From the NCBI GenBank assembly GCA_037143795.1, contig JBAWXZ010000010.1:1-64000 (forward strand): a stretch of DNA of 64,000 nucleotides, written 5' to 3'. Made by a program: the position numbers and the translations under genes. This stretch comes from Firm-13 sp037143795. Lineage in GTDB: Bacteria; Bacillota; Clostridia; Saccharofermentanales; Saccharofermentanaceae. Positions 35,680 through 44,757 of this stretch are shown in pieces (the first letter of the stretch is position 1; every line of letters starts with the position of its first letter). The notes beneath the pieces were generated by a model. It did not search any database. It was not told where the DNA came from and was given only the letters and a program-made list of their open reading frames with translations.

Positions 35680-36714
35680 ATGGACAGAGGAATCTATACC
35701 CGTCTTCTGAACCTGCTGAAAGACGGCCGGAATGTTGTTTTGATGACGCGGTTTGCCGGAGAACACGGCGATTTTCATAATCTGGAGAAAAAAATAATAG
35801 AAGTTCCATTTGAAGGAATTCCGGCACAGGCACTGGCGCAGGGTCTTCCGGTAACCTATAAAGAAGCGGATACGACGGTCTTGCTGGAACCGTTTTATCC
35901 GGAGGAACGTCTTATTATATTGGGAGGCGGACATATTGCACTGCCGCTTACGGACTTCGGGGCGAGAATCGGGTTTTCCGTTACAGTCGCGGACGATCGC
36001 CCGGGCTTCGCCAACAGACCGAGATTTCCAGCTGCCTCGCAGGTGATTTGCGGCGGGTTTGAGGAGACAATACAAAAGCTTCATATTACCGAAAGCGATT
36101 ACGTAGTGATTATTACCCGCGGCCACCGGCATGATCAGGATTGCCTGTCACAACTGCTGGATGGAACGGAGCCGTTCTATACCGGCATGATCGGCTCAAG
36201 GCGGCGTGTAGCCGTGGTAAAGGATGGACTGGCCGCGCAGGGTTATGACGCCCGGAGGCTGCAGCGCGTGCATTCGCCGATCGGGCTTGCCATCGGTGCA
36301 GTAACACCCGAGGAAATTGCAGTCTCTATTACAGCAGAGATAATTGCATGCAAGCGCCTGAAAAGTGAAACTCCTGCAGATATTGACCGGTATACCAACC
36401 GGTCCGATATTGATATGGATGTTCTCAGGGCACTTTCCAATGAGACGGATGAACCGAAGTCCATTGTCACCATCATTTCCTCCAGGGGCTCGGTCCCCCG
36501 CGGTGCCGGCGCCAAAATGCTTGTTTATCCGTACGGAAAAATAACAGGAAGTATCGGCGGCGGCTGCAGCGAAGGCGCTGTCATTAATGACGCGCGCCGG
36601 ATCATCGGAACCGGCGGCTACCTGCTGAAAACAGTTGATATGACCGGGGATGCGGCAGAAGATGAGGGCATGGTCTGCGGCGGAATCATGCAGGTGCTGA
36701 TAGAGGATTACTAG
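35680..36714 (+). CDS. XdhC/CoxI-family molybdoenzyme maturation factor
   Basis: 344 residues; ATG 35680 behind AAAGGAG. After an N-terminal segment, a Rossmann domain (IILGGGHIALPLTDFGARIGF, GMIGSRRR) comes first, and the CoxI-type domain (SRGSVPRGAGAKMLV, GSIGGGCSEGAV, GMVCGGIMQVLIEDY) comes last. In E. coli XdhC-type proteins the order is reversed. XdhC binds sulfurated Mo cofactor and delivers it to xanthine-dehydrogenase-family enzymes, none of which are encoded here. Confidence 0.88.
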   Translation: MDRGIYTRLLNLLKDGRNVVLMTRFAGEHGDFHNLEKKIIEVPFEGIPAQALAQGLPVTYKEADTTVLLEPFYPEERLIILGGGHIALPLTDFGARIGFSVTVADDRPGFANRPRFPAASQVICGGFEETIQKLHITESDYVVIITRGHRHDQDCLSQLLDGTEPFYTGMIGSRRRVAVVKDGLAAQGYDARRLQRVHSPIGLAIGAVTPEEIAVSITAEIIACKRLKSETPADIDRYTNRSDIDMDVLRALSNETDEPKSIVTIISSRGSVPRGAGAKMLVYPYGKITGSIGGGCSEGAVINDARRIIGTGGYLLKTVDMTGDAAEDEGMVCGGIMQVLIEDY

Positions 36715-36802
36715 ATTTTCGATTTTATTCCATAAGGAAAATGAGCAGTAAAGGTTAGGAAACAGTTATAAGATAATAGAAAAGGCAAAGGAGAACTAAA
36801 CA

Positions 36803-37567
36803 ATGTATTTGGATGAATTATTCGGATTGCATGGTAAAGTTGCTGTTGTTACAGGCGGCGGACGCGGAATTGGCCAGACAGTTGCAATTGGTATGGCAAA
36901 AGCAGGTGCTGAAATTGTTATCCTGAGCAGAAGCGGTGCTTCCGAAACGGTCAGCAAAATTGCATCACTCGGCGGTAAAGCCTACGATATCAAAACAGAT
37001 GTTACCAAAGAGGAGAGTGTCGATGCCGCGATAACGGAAATACTCGAAAGGTCGGGGAAAATCGATATTCTGTTCAACAATGCCGGTATCTGCATGCACC
37101 AATCGACATTGGAGGCAACCATTGCTGAATTCAGGGAAGTCATCGATACAAATCTTACCGGTCAATTTATTGTTGCGAGGGCTGTCGGTAAATTAATGAT
37201 TGATAAAGGCATTAAGGGCAGCATTATCAATATGGCATCGATGTCGGGCTCCATTGTAAATGTACCGCAATGGCAGTGCTCCTATAATGCATCCAAGGCA
37301 GGAGTCATTCATATGACACGTTCCCTTGCAGCTGAATGGGCGGAATATGGTATTCGAGTCAACAGTCTGAGTCCCGGATATATTGGAACACCGATGTCTG
37401 CTGATACTCCTATAGAACTGCGAAATGCATGGATGCCGTTGATTCCTTTGCATCGTATGGGCGATCCGGAAGAATTGATACCGCCTGTTCTGTATCTTGC
37501 CTGTGATGCTTCAGGGTATACAACCGGAAGTGACGTTGTTGTTGACGGTGCATACAGCTGTCTGTGA
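36803..37567 (+). CDS. Short-chain dehydrogenase/reductase (gluconate-5-dehydrogenase-like)
   Basis: 254 residues, ATG with AAAGGAG. NAD(P) motif TGGGRGIGQ at 18-26, NNAGIC, the catalytic Ser region (MASMSGSIVN) and Y-N-A-S-K (YNASKAGVI). SDRs of this type oxidise or reduce sugar or polyol carbonyls. The amidohydrolase gene follows by 98 bp, suggesting a small sugar-acid pathway. Confidence 0.9.
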   Translation: MYLDELFGLHGKVAVVTGGGRGIGQTVAIGMAKAGAEIVILSRSGASETVSKIASLGGKAYDIKTDVTKEESVDAAITEILERSGKIDILFNNAGICMHQSTLEATIAEFREVIDTNLTGQFIVARAVGKLMIDKGIKGSIINMASMSGSIVNVPQWQCSYNASKAGVIHMTRSLAAEWAEYGIRVNSLSPGYIGTPMSADTPIELRNAWMPLIPLHRMGDPEELIPPVLYLACDASGYTTGSDVVVDGAYSCL

Positions 37568-37665
37568 AAAAGTATTACACAAAATCAGTAATAAGCATAA
37601 AAGCTGCGGATGCCGCCAAAGCGTATCTTCATACTCTTGCAAGGTAAGGCAGGGGGGAATTTCCT

Positions 37666-38868
37666 ATGACAGACAATATTTCCAGTGAATTGATGTCCTA
37701 TATGCAAAACCATAAAATAATCAACACACATTCACATCACCGGGAAGATCATTGCTTTGAAACGGTGACGTTTGACAGTTTGTTGTCTGATACCTATGTA
37801 AATTGGTCCGGGCTGCCGCTTCCTGAAACACCGGCGGAACGTACTGCCTATTTAGAGAAAGTGCAGTGCCGGTCCTATTTTGTCTGGCTGCAAAAGAGCC
37901 TGCAGGACATATACGCTTTCACAGAGCCAATTTCAGCTGACAACTGGGACAGCATTTCCCGGCTGATCGAAGCATCACACAAGGACAGCCGGTATCATAT
38001 GGACATTTTGCAGCAGAAATGCGGATACCGGAAAGTTATTCTGGATGCATACTGGAAGCCGGGCAGCGACAACGGCCATGCCGGGTTTTTTACACCGGCA
38101 CTGCGTGTAAACTCGTTCTTTTTTGGATATAGCAGTGACACCAAGGACCATAACGGCAATAATTGCCGGAGCCTGTATGGCATTACAGCGCAAAACATTG
38201 ACGAGTATGTTGAAGCGATGAAAACAGTGATTCTCCAAAAGCAAAAGCAGGGCTGCATTGCGCTCAAATGTGCGCTGGCATATGACCGGGATTTGGATTT
38301 TCAAAGCGCAGACAAAGCGCAGGCTAATCGTGCCCTGACGTGTACGGATGCAGAACGTACGCCGGAAGACATCAGGAGCTTCCAGGATTACCTGTTCCAG
38401 AAGATTTGTGAAATATCCGCCGAAACAGGACTTCCGCTGCAGTGCCATACGGGTCTTGGGCTTCTTCAGGGATCGCAGGCAATCCATCTTGCACAGGCGA
38501 TAGCCCGGAATCCGGACACGAAATTCGTCCTGCTGCACTGCGGTTTCCCATGGACGGACGACGTCAGCGGCCTACTTCACAATTACTCGAATGTATATCC
38601 CGACTTAAGCTGGCTGCCGCTTCTTTCGCCGGCAGCTGCAAAACAGATGATTCACCAATTGATCGAACTTGGGAATTCGGATAAAGTATGCTGGGGATGC
38701 GATACGTGGACTTCTGAGGAAAGTTATGGTGCCCTTCTCGCATTCAGACAGGTTCTGACAACTGTATTATCTGAGAAAATACAGGACGGGTATTTCCTTC
38801 CTGATGATGCAAAAAGGATCATCGACTGTTACCTCTATGACAATGCGGCCGCCCTGTATCATATTTGA
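37666..38868 (+). CDS. Amidohydrolase-superfamily protein, uronate-isomerase-like
   Basis: 400 residues; ATG behind GGGGGG. Early INTHSHHRED offers the H-x-H metal motif. Later PLQCHTGLGL, VLLHCGFP and CWGCDTW give further His and Asp ligands of a metal-dependent TIM-barrel enzyme. Such proteins include uronate isomerases, 2-pyrone hydrolases and related C-C or C-O lytic enzymes. The preceding SDR points to a sugar-derived substrate. Family is secure, reaction unknown. Its stop is 7 bp from the convergent lipoprotein. Confidence 0.75.
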   Translation: MTDNISSELMSYMQNHKIINTHSHHREDHCFETVTFDSLLSDTYVNWSGLPLPETPAERTAYLEKVQCRSYFVWLQKSLQDIYAFTEPISADNWDSISRLIEASHKDSRYHMDILQQKCGYRKVILDAYWKPGSDNGHAGFFTPALRVNSFFFGYSSDTKDHNGNNCRSLYGITAQNIDEYVEAMKTVILQKQKQGCIALKCALAYDRDLDFQSADKAQANRALTCTDAERTPEDIRSFQDYLFQKICEISAETGLPLQCHTGLGLLQGSQAIHLAQAIARNPDTKFVLLHCGFPWTDDVSGLLHNYSNVYPDLSWLPLLSPAAAKQMIHQLIELGNSDKVCWGCDTWTSEESYGALLAFRQVLTTVLSEKIQDGYFLPDDAKRIIDCYLYDNAAALYHI

Positions 38869-38875
38869 TTATCTT

Positions 38876-40483
38876 TTATGCCCATGGATCGACATACACT
38901 TCATCCCGTGATAGATTCCAGGAGAGGGACTTGACGATCCAGTCGCCATTCAAATCGGAAATACCTACATAGGGGCCGCGATGTAGAATAATATATGCAC
39001 CGTGTGTGACGCCGATAGCTGAACCTTCTGTCATATATCGGATATTACCGCTGTTATCAATTATATAAGCACCGCTTGAAGTTCCGTTATTAGGATCATA
39101 AACTCCTGTATAAACGACAATATATTCATCAGCTATATTGATTCCGCTTGCATTTTCGATGCTGCACAGGACTTCGCCGGTATCGAGTGAAACAACCTGG
39201 TTGTTATGCCCTTCAGCTGGACCGAGTACGACGACATGACTGTTCATGCAATAGAATGCAGCGCCGTTTCTGTCAATTACATATTCTGCATCCTGCGTTT
39301 TAATCGCCATTTTGTCGCCCGAAGTTCCCACTGCAATCAGCTGCGAATAATCATAATTTCGATTGAAGGCAACACCTTGTTTGTATTGATCTGCCTTACA
39401 GGTAATTCCCTGAAAATCGTATTCGTTGCCGTAAATGAGTCTGCCGTCCGACCCGATCTCATTTTTTTCAACCGGATTGAGGGAAGAATCATAGATCAGG
39501 CCGTCTTTGATATAATAATCACTTATATATATGTGTGTTGATGCTTCTGTAGTAATAAGCCTATTTGGATTTTCATACTTATCATCTAAAAGCAGAACAC
39601 CGTTAATAATTACATTGCCTTCAAAATCAAACATACTGTAACCCGTTGCTTCTGTTTCGCTGCTCCCTGCAATAAAGTACTTTCTGCCGAGCAACTCTAC
39701 AGGCTTTCCTGGAAGATCGTTTGCCACGCACTTGTTATTAATTGCGCCATCCTGCGCAACAAAGTATATGGTAATTGAATATATAGGAGTATTCGTCTTT
39801 TCCTGCCACACATAGCTCTGAAATGATACAACGGTTTCATCGCCGAAGCATATCAGGGCAATATCAACTGAAGAATTGTCAGAATCCTTATAAGTCAGTG
39901 TCCGGACCGGTTCGCCTGCGATATTGTAGAGAATGACCTTAGAATTATTCCCGTTGGCCCGGGAAATCTGGTAGAACCCGTTTGCAGTGCTTTTGAGTAA
40001 ATTGTTGTACTGTCCGGGGTCTTCGGGCAGAAGTGTCTGCACATCCTTTTGATTCACCCGCCGGTATTTGGAGAGTTCCAGTTCCGTGAATATTCCGATA
40101 GGGGGCATGCTTTCAGCGTCTTTGAAAAGGAAGGAGTCAACCTGTTTGCCATAGCAGTCAAACACATTATAGTAAGCGCCTTCACCGGGTATTACTGCAA
40201 AAAGACCTTCTTCGATCAGCCGGCCGCCGGGCAGCGGATCCCTGGGGATATACACAGATTGCGGATCCGGATTTGGAGTGGGTGTTGGATTCTGTGTTGG
40301 CTCCGATGCAGATGCTGTGACAGGTGTTGTTGCAGATGTTTCTGCTTGTTCGGTTGTGACTGCAGAAGATTCAGCCGAGCTGCTTATCCCTTTTGAGGAA
40401 ATCACGGATTTGCCGGAATCGGAACAGCCGGAAAAGCTCAGACTGAAGGCCAGTACCAGGGCTAACGCCAAAATTTTCTTCAT
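38876..40483 (-). CDS. Predicted large lipoprotein with repeated beta-strand motifs
   Basis: 535 residues, ATG 40483 with GGAGATG; 1 bp after the PstS-like gene. Signal peptide with lipobox FSGC (Cys19), a Ser/Thr/Pro linker (about 23-70, contains QNPTPTPNPDPQ), then about 450 residues in which phrases such as AEYVIDRNGAAFYC, GAYIIDNSGNIRYM and VGISDLNGDWIV recur. This looks like a WG-repeat or propeller-type surface domain. Co-transcribed with the PstS-like lipoprotein; function unknown. Confidence 0.75.
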   Translation of the reverse strand: MKKILALALVLAFSLSFSGCSDSGKSVISSKGISSSAESSAVTTEQAETSATTPVTASASEPTQNPTPTPNPDPQSVYIPRDPLPGGRLIEEGLFAVIPGEGAYYNVFDCYGKQVDSFLFKDAESMPPIGIFTELELSKYRRVNQKDVQTLLPEDPGQYNNLLKSTANGFYQISRANGNNSKVILYNIAGEPVRTLTYKDSDNSSVDIALICFGDETVVSFQSYVWQEKTNTPIYSITIYFVAQDGAINNKCVANDLPGKPVELLGRKYFIAGSSETEATGYSMFDFEGNVIINGVLLLDDKYENPNRLITTEASTHIYISDYYIKDGLIYDSSLNPVEKNEIGSDGRLIYGNEYDFQGITCKADQYKQGVAFNRNYDYSQLIAVGTSGDKMAIKTQDAEYVIDRNGAAFYCMNSHVVVLGPAEGHNNQVVSLDTGEVLCSIENASGINIADEYIVVYTGVYDPNNGTSSGAYIIDNSGNIRYMTEGSAIGVTHGAYIILHRGPYVGISDLNGDWIVKSLSWNLSRDEVYVDPWA

Positions 40484-40484
40484 A

Positions 40485-41492
40485 TTACATCTCCATAATC
40501 GGCACATAGCCGCAGTCGGCCAACAGCTGCTGTCCTTCTTTTGTCAGAAGCCAGTCAAGAATGGCTTCTGCCTGCGGATTGGGATCGAGCGGGATAACGC
40601 CGTAGAAGGGATTGGTGAATCCATACTGACGGCTGTTGATTGTCTCGTTGGAAGGGAGGACACCGTCGACGGCAATAAACTTGAGTCCGGGCTGCGTATA
40701 CATGTTTTTGGCGTAATAGTACACGGAATAGCCGATGGCATTGGCGCTGTTGTCGAAGGATGAAATGTCTTCAATGATATCGGCCATTCCTTCCGAAATT
40801 GTCTCCGTCGTCGGGGTCATCATCAGCTTTCCCTTCATCATCAGATTGAGCATAAGAGTCTGGCTGCCGCTGAGTTCCGGACGCTGGAAAGCGACTATCG
40901 GCGCATCATCGCCTCCGACTTCCGACCAATTCGTGATTTCGCCGCTGTAAATGCCGCGAACCTGGTCGCTAGTCAGCGAATCGACCGGGTTATCCTCGTT
41001 GACTATAAATACCAGGGCATCGAGGCCAATCTCACGCATATCCATCTTGTGGAAGACATCGAGTGCATCAATGGTCGGCTGTGCCGGTTCGTACACAAGA
41101 AGAAGATCCGACAGCCCGTCAGCCATCGCCTGGTAACTTGCATCTGTCGTGTTGAAGGCTATGGATTCCTCCGCCTGGGCCGAAGTGCAGCCCGTAATTT
41201 TCTGGATAAGGCCGATGGCAAGCGGAATTGTTGCTGTTGATCCGTCTACAACAGGATAATTTTCGAGTGTTATATCGCCGGGCATTTTGATCGCCGGAGC
41301 TGTTGTCTCTTCAGGCGCTGATGTCTTTTCAGGGAGCGTCGTCTCCATAATGGTGGATTCTGCTTTGACAGTGTCAGCAATCGATGACTCAATTTGTGTC
41401 GTCACTTTAGTATCTTTTGCCTTATTATTAACACAACCGCAAAGTCCCAGACTCATGGCAAGTAACAGGGTCAGACTCAAAATCCGCTTCAT
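40485..41492 (-). CDS. PstS-like phosphate/anion-binding lipoprotein
   Basis: 335 residues, ATG with AAGGAG. Lipobox SLGLCGC with a short acidic Thr-rich linker, then a PBP-like_2 domain (ATIPLAIGLIQKITGC, LSGSQTLML, GYSVYYYAKNMY, NPQAEAILDWLLTKEGQQLL). PstS proteins capture phosphate for PstCAB, but no pstCAB or phoU is here, only a second lipoprotein gene immediately downstream. It may be a sensory or orphan binding protein. Confidence 0.8.
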   Translation of the reverse strand: MKRILSLTLLLAMSLGLCGCVNNKAKDTKVTTQIESSIADTVKAESTIMETTLPEKTSAPEETTAPAIKMPGDITLENYPVVDGSTATIPLAIGLIQKITGCTSAQAEESIAFNTTDASYQAMADGLSDLLLVYEPAQPTIDALDVFHKMDMREIGLDALVFIVNEDNPVDSLTSDQVRGIYSGEITNWSEVGGDDAPIVAFQRPELSGSQTLMLNLMMKGKLMMTPTTETISEGMADIIEDISSFDNSANAIGYSVYYYAKNMYTQPGLKFIAVDGVLPSNETINSRQYGFTNPFYGVIPLDPNPQAEAILDWLLTKEGQQLLADCGYVPIMEM

Positions 41493-41530
41493 AACACTGC
41501 GCTCCTTATTATTAAGTAATAGATGTATTC

Positions 41531-41559
41531 ACTATACGACATCAATATACCGAAAACAA
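41531..41559 (-). promoter_or_regulatory. Candidate promoter of the PstS-like/lipoprotein operon
   Basis: Minus strand: TTGTTT (41559-41554), 17-bp spacer, TATAGT (41536-41531). The -35 is a weak match. Confidence 0.4.
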
Positions 41560-41685
41560 TAATTATATTTGATTTATCGGACGGCGACCCACGTCCCGGG
41601 ATGATATAATACCTCTGTGAAGGCAAAAAGTTAATTTAAATAATCATTGCCTCGAAACTGGCATTGTATCTCTGGAGGGACAAAC

Positions 41686-41994
41686 ATGAACGGTGAACAG
41701 TTATGGGAGGCCATTTTTGCCAGGCTGGAGTCAAAAGAGGAGCAGCTTCGAACCAAAAACGGACTCTGGTTTAAGGCATTCGTTAAAAAAGGCAAGCTCT
41801 ATGTCGATGGTTCTCCGGATTATACCCCGGCTTGTGACATCAAGAGACAAAGGCCTATCAGTGAAAAAGAATTTATGCAGGTTTTTGCCTGTTATGATCG
41901 CTGGGTCAGCGGGACAACCGGTATTCGCCAGATAATCAGTCAGAAATCAATTAGTGCAGCATATATTTTCGCTTTAATTGATCTAGTGAAATAG
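41686..41994 (+). CDS. Hypothetical protein, 102 residues
   Basis: ATG 41686 lies behind TGGAGGGAC; the frame opens at 41647. The sequence is basic at its N-terminal half, with WFKAFVKKGKLYVDGS and a central EKEFMQVFACYDRWVSG. No family recognised. It precedes the Fe-S protein by 27 bp on the same strand, so the two may be co-transcribed. Confidence 0.65.
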   Translation: MNGEQLWEAIFARLESKEEQLRTKNGLWFKAFVKKGKLYVDGSPDYTPACDIKRQRPISEKEFMQVFACYDRWVSGTTGIRQIISQKSISAAYIFALIDLVK

Positions 41995-42021
41995 CTGATC
42001 ATTTGAACAGGGGGACGCGAT

Positions 42022-43311
42022 ATGTCTCATATCACTTCGAGAAACGCATACGAAAGTCTGCAGGAACGTTTGAACCGGTTCCCTCAGGGGGCGCCCGTTT
42101 CGGATACCCTTTACAAAATTCTTGGCATTCTGTTTTCTGAAAAAGAAGCTGCCCTCGTTGCACAGCTTCCTATCAAACCATTCAATGTACAGAAAGCGGC
42201 GGCGATCTGGGGCGTTTCGAATGCAGAAGCGACAAAAATCCTTGACGGCCTTGCGTCAAGATGTATTCTGCTGGATATGGAAAGTCACGGGGAGACACGC
42301 TATATCCTGCCTCCGCCTATGGCCGGATTCCTGGAATTCTCTATGATGCGTACCAGGAATGATATAGACCAGCATCTGCTCGCAGAGCTTTTTTACCAGT
42401 ACATGAATGTCGAAGAAGAGTTTGTCAAACAGCTGTTCTCCGGTACGGAAACCAATCTCGGAAGGGTGTTCGTCAATGAGACGACTCTGCCGGAAACAGA
42501 CGGCACGGTAAAGGTGCTTGATTTTCAAAAAGCGAGCCATATAATCACATCGGCCGAGCATATTGCTATCGGGATGTGTTATTGCCGGCACAAAATGCAG
42601 CATGTCGGAAGGAATTGTGATGCCCCGGTTGATGATATCTGCATGACTTTCGGGGGGACTGCGGATGCCCTGATTCGCCATGAGTATGCCCGCAGGATTG
42701 ATTCTTCGGAATGTATGGAACTCCTTTACAAAGCGTATGAATACAATCTTGTTCAGTTCGGGGAAAATGTCAGAAGTGATGTGTCCTTTATCTGCAACTG
42801 CTGCGGCTGCTGCTGTGAAGCATTAGTCGGCGCAAAGAAATTCGGCAGCCTGCACCCGATCGAGACAACCGGTTTTCTGCCTGTACTGAATGAAGACTCC
42901 TGCATTGGCTGCGGCAAATGTGCCAGGGCGTGTCAGATTGACGTGATCAAAATGACAGGCGCAGGCCCGGATAATTCAGTAAAAAAGACTAAAATTCCTG
43001 TTATTGATGAAAATTTGTGCCTTGGCTGCGGACTTTGTGTCCGTGCCTGCCCCAATAATAGCCTTCTGCTAAAAAGCACCGGAAATAAGGTCATTACACC
43101 GGAGACATCCGTGCACAGGGTTGTCTATATGGCAATCGATAAAGGAATGCTGCAGGAATTGATTTTCGACAATAAAGCCCTTTACAGTCATCGGGCAATG
43201 GCCGCCATCCTGTCAGCAATTTTGAAACTGCCGCCTCTTAAACGTGCTATGGCAAGCAGGCAGATGAAATCCAAATATCTGGATAAACTGATTTCAAAGC
43301 AGAATATTTAA
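42022..43311 (+). CDS. Cys-rich ferredoxin-like protein with N-terminal HTH-like region
   Basis: 429 residues. Start ATG 42022 has GGGGG at a distance. An N-terminal winged-helix-like part is followed by a Cys cluster CYCRH and CDAP near 190-205, the striking CNCCGCCCEAL near 258-268, and two ferredoxin 4Fe-4S motifs CIGCGKCARAC and CLGCGLCVRAC near 295 and 335. The two classic clusters plus two extra sets suggest a multi-cluster electron carrier or sensor. Such proteins are common in Clostridia with no fixed role. Confidence 0.8.
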   Translation: MSHITSRNAYESLQERLNRFPQGAPVSDTLYKILGILFSEKEAALVAQLPIKPFNVQKAAAIWGVSNAEATKILDGLASRCILLDMESHGETRYILPPPMAGFLEFSMMRTRNDIDQHLLAELFYQYMNVEEEFVKQLFSGTETNLGRVFVNETTLPETDGTVKVLDFQKASHIITSAEHIAIGMCYCRHKMQHVGRNCDAPVDDICMTFGGTADALIRHEYARRIDSSECMELLYKAYEYNLVQFGENVRSDVSFICNCCGCCCEALVGAKKFGSLHPIETTGFLPVLNEDSCIGCGKCARACQIDVIKMTGAGPDNSVKKTKIPVIDENLCLGCGLCVRACPNNSLLLKSTGNKVITPETSVHRVVYMAIDKGMLQELIFDNKALYSHRAMAAILSAILKLPPLKRAMASRQMKSKYLDKLISKQNI

Positions 43312-43471
43312 GGTAGCCAAAATGCCACCGGAATAACAGCGGGTCGGATACTGAAAATCACCGGCGCGGTAAGTGTTATAATCAACTTACATAGTTCCCG
43401 GATGCAGCAGCGCTAATCCAGCGCATCGCTTTTTCCGTACTCCGCTTAAAATCGCAGAAAGGGAATTGCCA

Positions 43472-44332
43472 GTGCTTAAAAAACAGGATAAAGATAATAT
43501 CAGGGAATTTTTGTTGATCACGGCAGGGTGCCTGGCTCTTGTAGTAGGAAATTATTTTTTCAAGTTCCCGAACCATTTTGTTTTTGGCGGAGTAACCGGA
43601 ATTGCCGTTCTGGCCGCGACAATAATTCCCTACAGCGTGGGAACAATTAACCTTGTTATCAATATGGTCTTTCTTTTACTTGCCTTTCTTTTGCTGGGCA
43701 GGAAATTCGGGGTCAGGACGGTATACGCCACTGCACTTATGACGGTTTCCTTGTCGGTGCTGGAAATAATATATCCCATGAAAGCACCTTTTACCGGACA
43801 ACTGATGCTGGAATTCAGCATATCAATCCTGCTGACGGCTTTTGGAAGCGCTGTTTTGTTTTATTGCGAAGCATCGAGCGGAGGAACCGACATTGTTGCA
43901 ATGATCCTCAAAAAATATACGGGAAATGATATCGGATGGATGCTGCTGATCTCCGACTGCTTAATTGTGATTGCCGCATTCTTTGTCTTTGACATTCAAA
44001 CCGCTTTGTTCTCAAGCCTTGGGCTGTTAATCAAGTCCATGGTGATAGACAGATCGGTTTCGCAGTTAAAACGATGCAGGCTTGTCAATATTATCTGTGA
44101 CCGGCCGGAAAATCTCTGTGATTTTATCATTAAAAATATACACCGGGATGCAACATTTTACGAAGCAACCGGTGCTTACAGTCAAAAGAAGAAATTCATC
44201 ATCATCTGCGTCCTTCGCCCGAAACAGGAAATTATCCTGCGTCGATTCATCCGCGACCACGAGCCGTCCGCTTTTGTACTGGTTTCCGACTCAAGCCTTA
44301 TTTTCGGCAAAGGATTTTCGGGTTTTTCATGA
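43472..44332 (+). CDS. YitT-family membrane protein
   Basis: 286 residues from GTG 43472 with AAAGGG 8 bp ahead. Five or six hydrophobic segments, SGGTDIVAMILKKYT, then the cytosolic DUF2179 domain (ATFYEATGAYSQKKKFIIICV and AFVLVSDSSLIFGKGF). The family is abundant in Bacillota and of unknown function, thought to be transporters. Followed by a strong terminator. Confidence 0.9.
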   Translation: MLKKQDKDNIREFLLITAGCLALVVGNYFFKFPNHFVFGGVTGIAVLAATIIPYSVGTINLVINMVFLLLAFLLLGRKFGVRTVYATALMTVSLSVLEIIYPMKAPFTGQLMLEFSISILLTAFGSAVLFYCEASSGGTDIVAMILKKYTGNDIGWMLLISDCLIVIAAFFVFDIQTALFSSLGLLIKSMVIDRSVSQLKRCRLVNIICDRPENLCDFIIKNIHRDATFYEATGAYSQKKKFIIICVLRPKQEIILRRFIRDHEPSAFVLVSDSSLIFGKGFSGFS

Positions 44333-44401
44333 GATGCAATTCGGTCCGCCCGGATGTGCCGCCTGGGTATATGCATTGAAACAATAATTGCTTTACACAG
44401 C

Positions 44402-44446
44402 AAAAAGCCATGAAACGAACTGAAATCAGTCGCTTCATGGCTTTCT
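44402..44446 (+). terminator. Rho-independent terminator after the YitT gene
   Basis: AAAGCCATGAA-A-CGA pairs with TCG-C-TTCATGGCTTT, then CTT. Lies 70 bp after the yitT-like stop. Confidence 0.75.
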
Positions 44447-44478
44447 TAGTGACACAGCCTGTTCAAAATCCTGTACAA

Positions 44479-44495
44479 AACCTCTATAAGAGGTT
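44479..44495 (-). terminator. Terminator of the small lipoprotein gene
   Basis: Perfect 7-bp stem AACCTCT/AGAGGTT with 3-nt loop, followed on the minus strand by TTGT. Just downstream of the stop at 44509. Confidence 0.6.
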
Positions 44496-44508
44496 CAATA
44501 AGACTCTT

Positions 44509-44757
44509 TTAGGAAACAGTTGAAGTTTCTGCCACAGCAGATGTGTCGAGTGTAACAGTTGTTGCTGCAGGAGCAGTTGTTACTGCGGCTACAGTTGTTT
44601 CTGCCGGTGCGGCAATTGTTGCCATGGCAGATGTAGTTACTGAAGGAGCAGCTGTTGTGGTTGTTGCAGCTGCGTCAGGCGGTGTGCAGGCCGTAAGGGC
44701 TGCAGCAAGTGCAAGTGTAAGAACCAATGTTAATACGATACGTTTGAATTTCATCAT
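44509..44757 (-). CDS. Tiny lipoprotein made of signal peptide and Ala/Thr-rich tail
   Basis: 82 residues, ATG 44757 with AGGAGG 9 bp ahead. Signal peptide with lipobox ALTAC (Cys24), then a tail of almost only Ala, Thr, Val, Pro and Ser. There is no globular domain. It is composed like the linkers of LsrB and PstS-like lipoproteins in this window. It may be a stand-alone surface polymer or spacer, or a remnant of a larger lipoprotein. Own terminator and RBS argue for an expressed gene. Confidence 0.7.
   Translation of the reverse strand: MMKFKRIVLTLVLTLALAAALTACTPPDAAATTTTAAPSVTTSAMATIAAPAETTVAAVTTAPAATTVTLDTSAVAETSTVS

Noticed and set aside
37666..38868. Calling the amidohydrolase UxaC
   Set aside because: Only general family motifs match; length and sequence do not support a firm uronate isomerase label.
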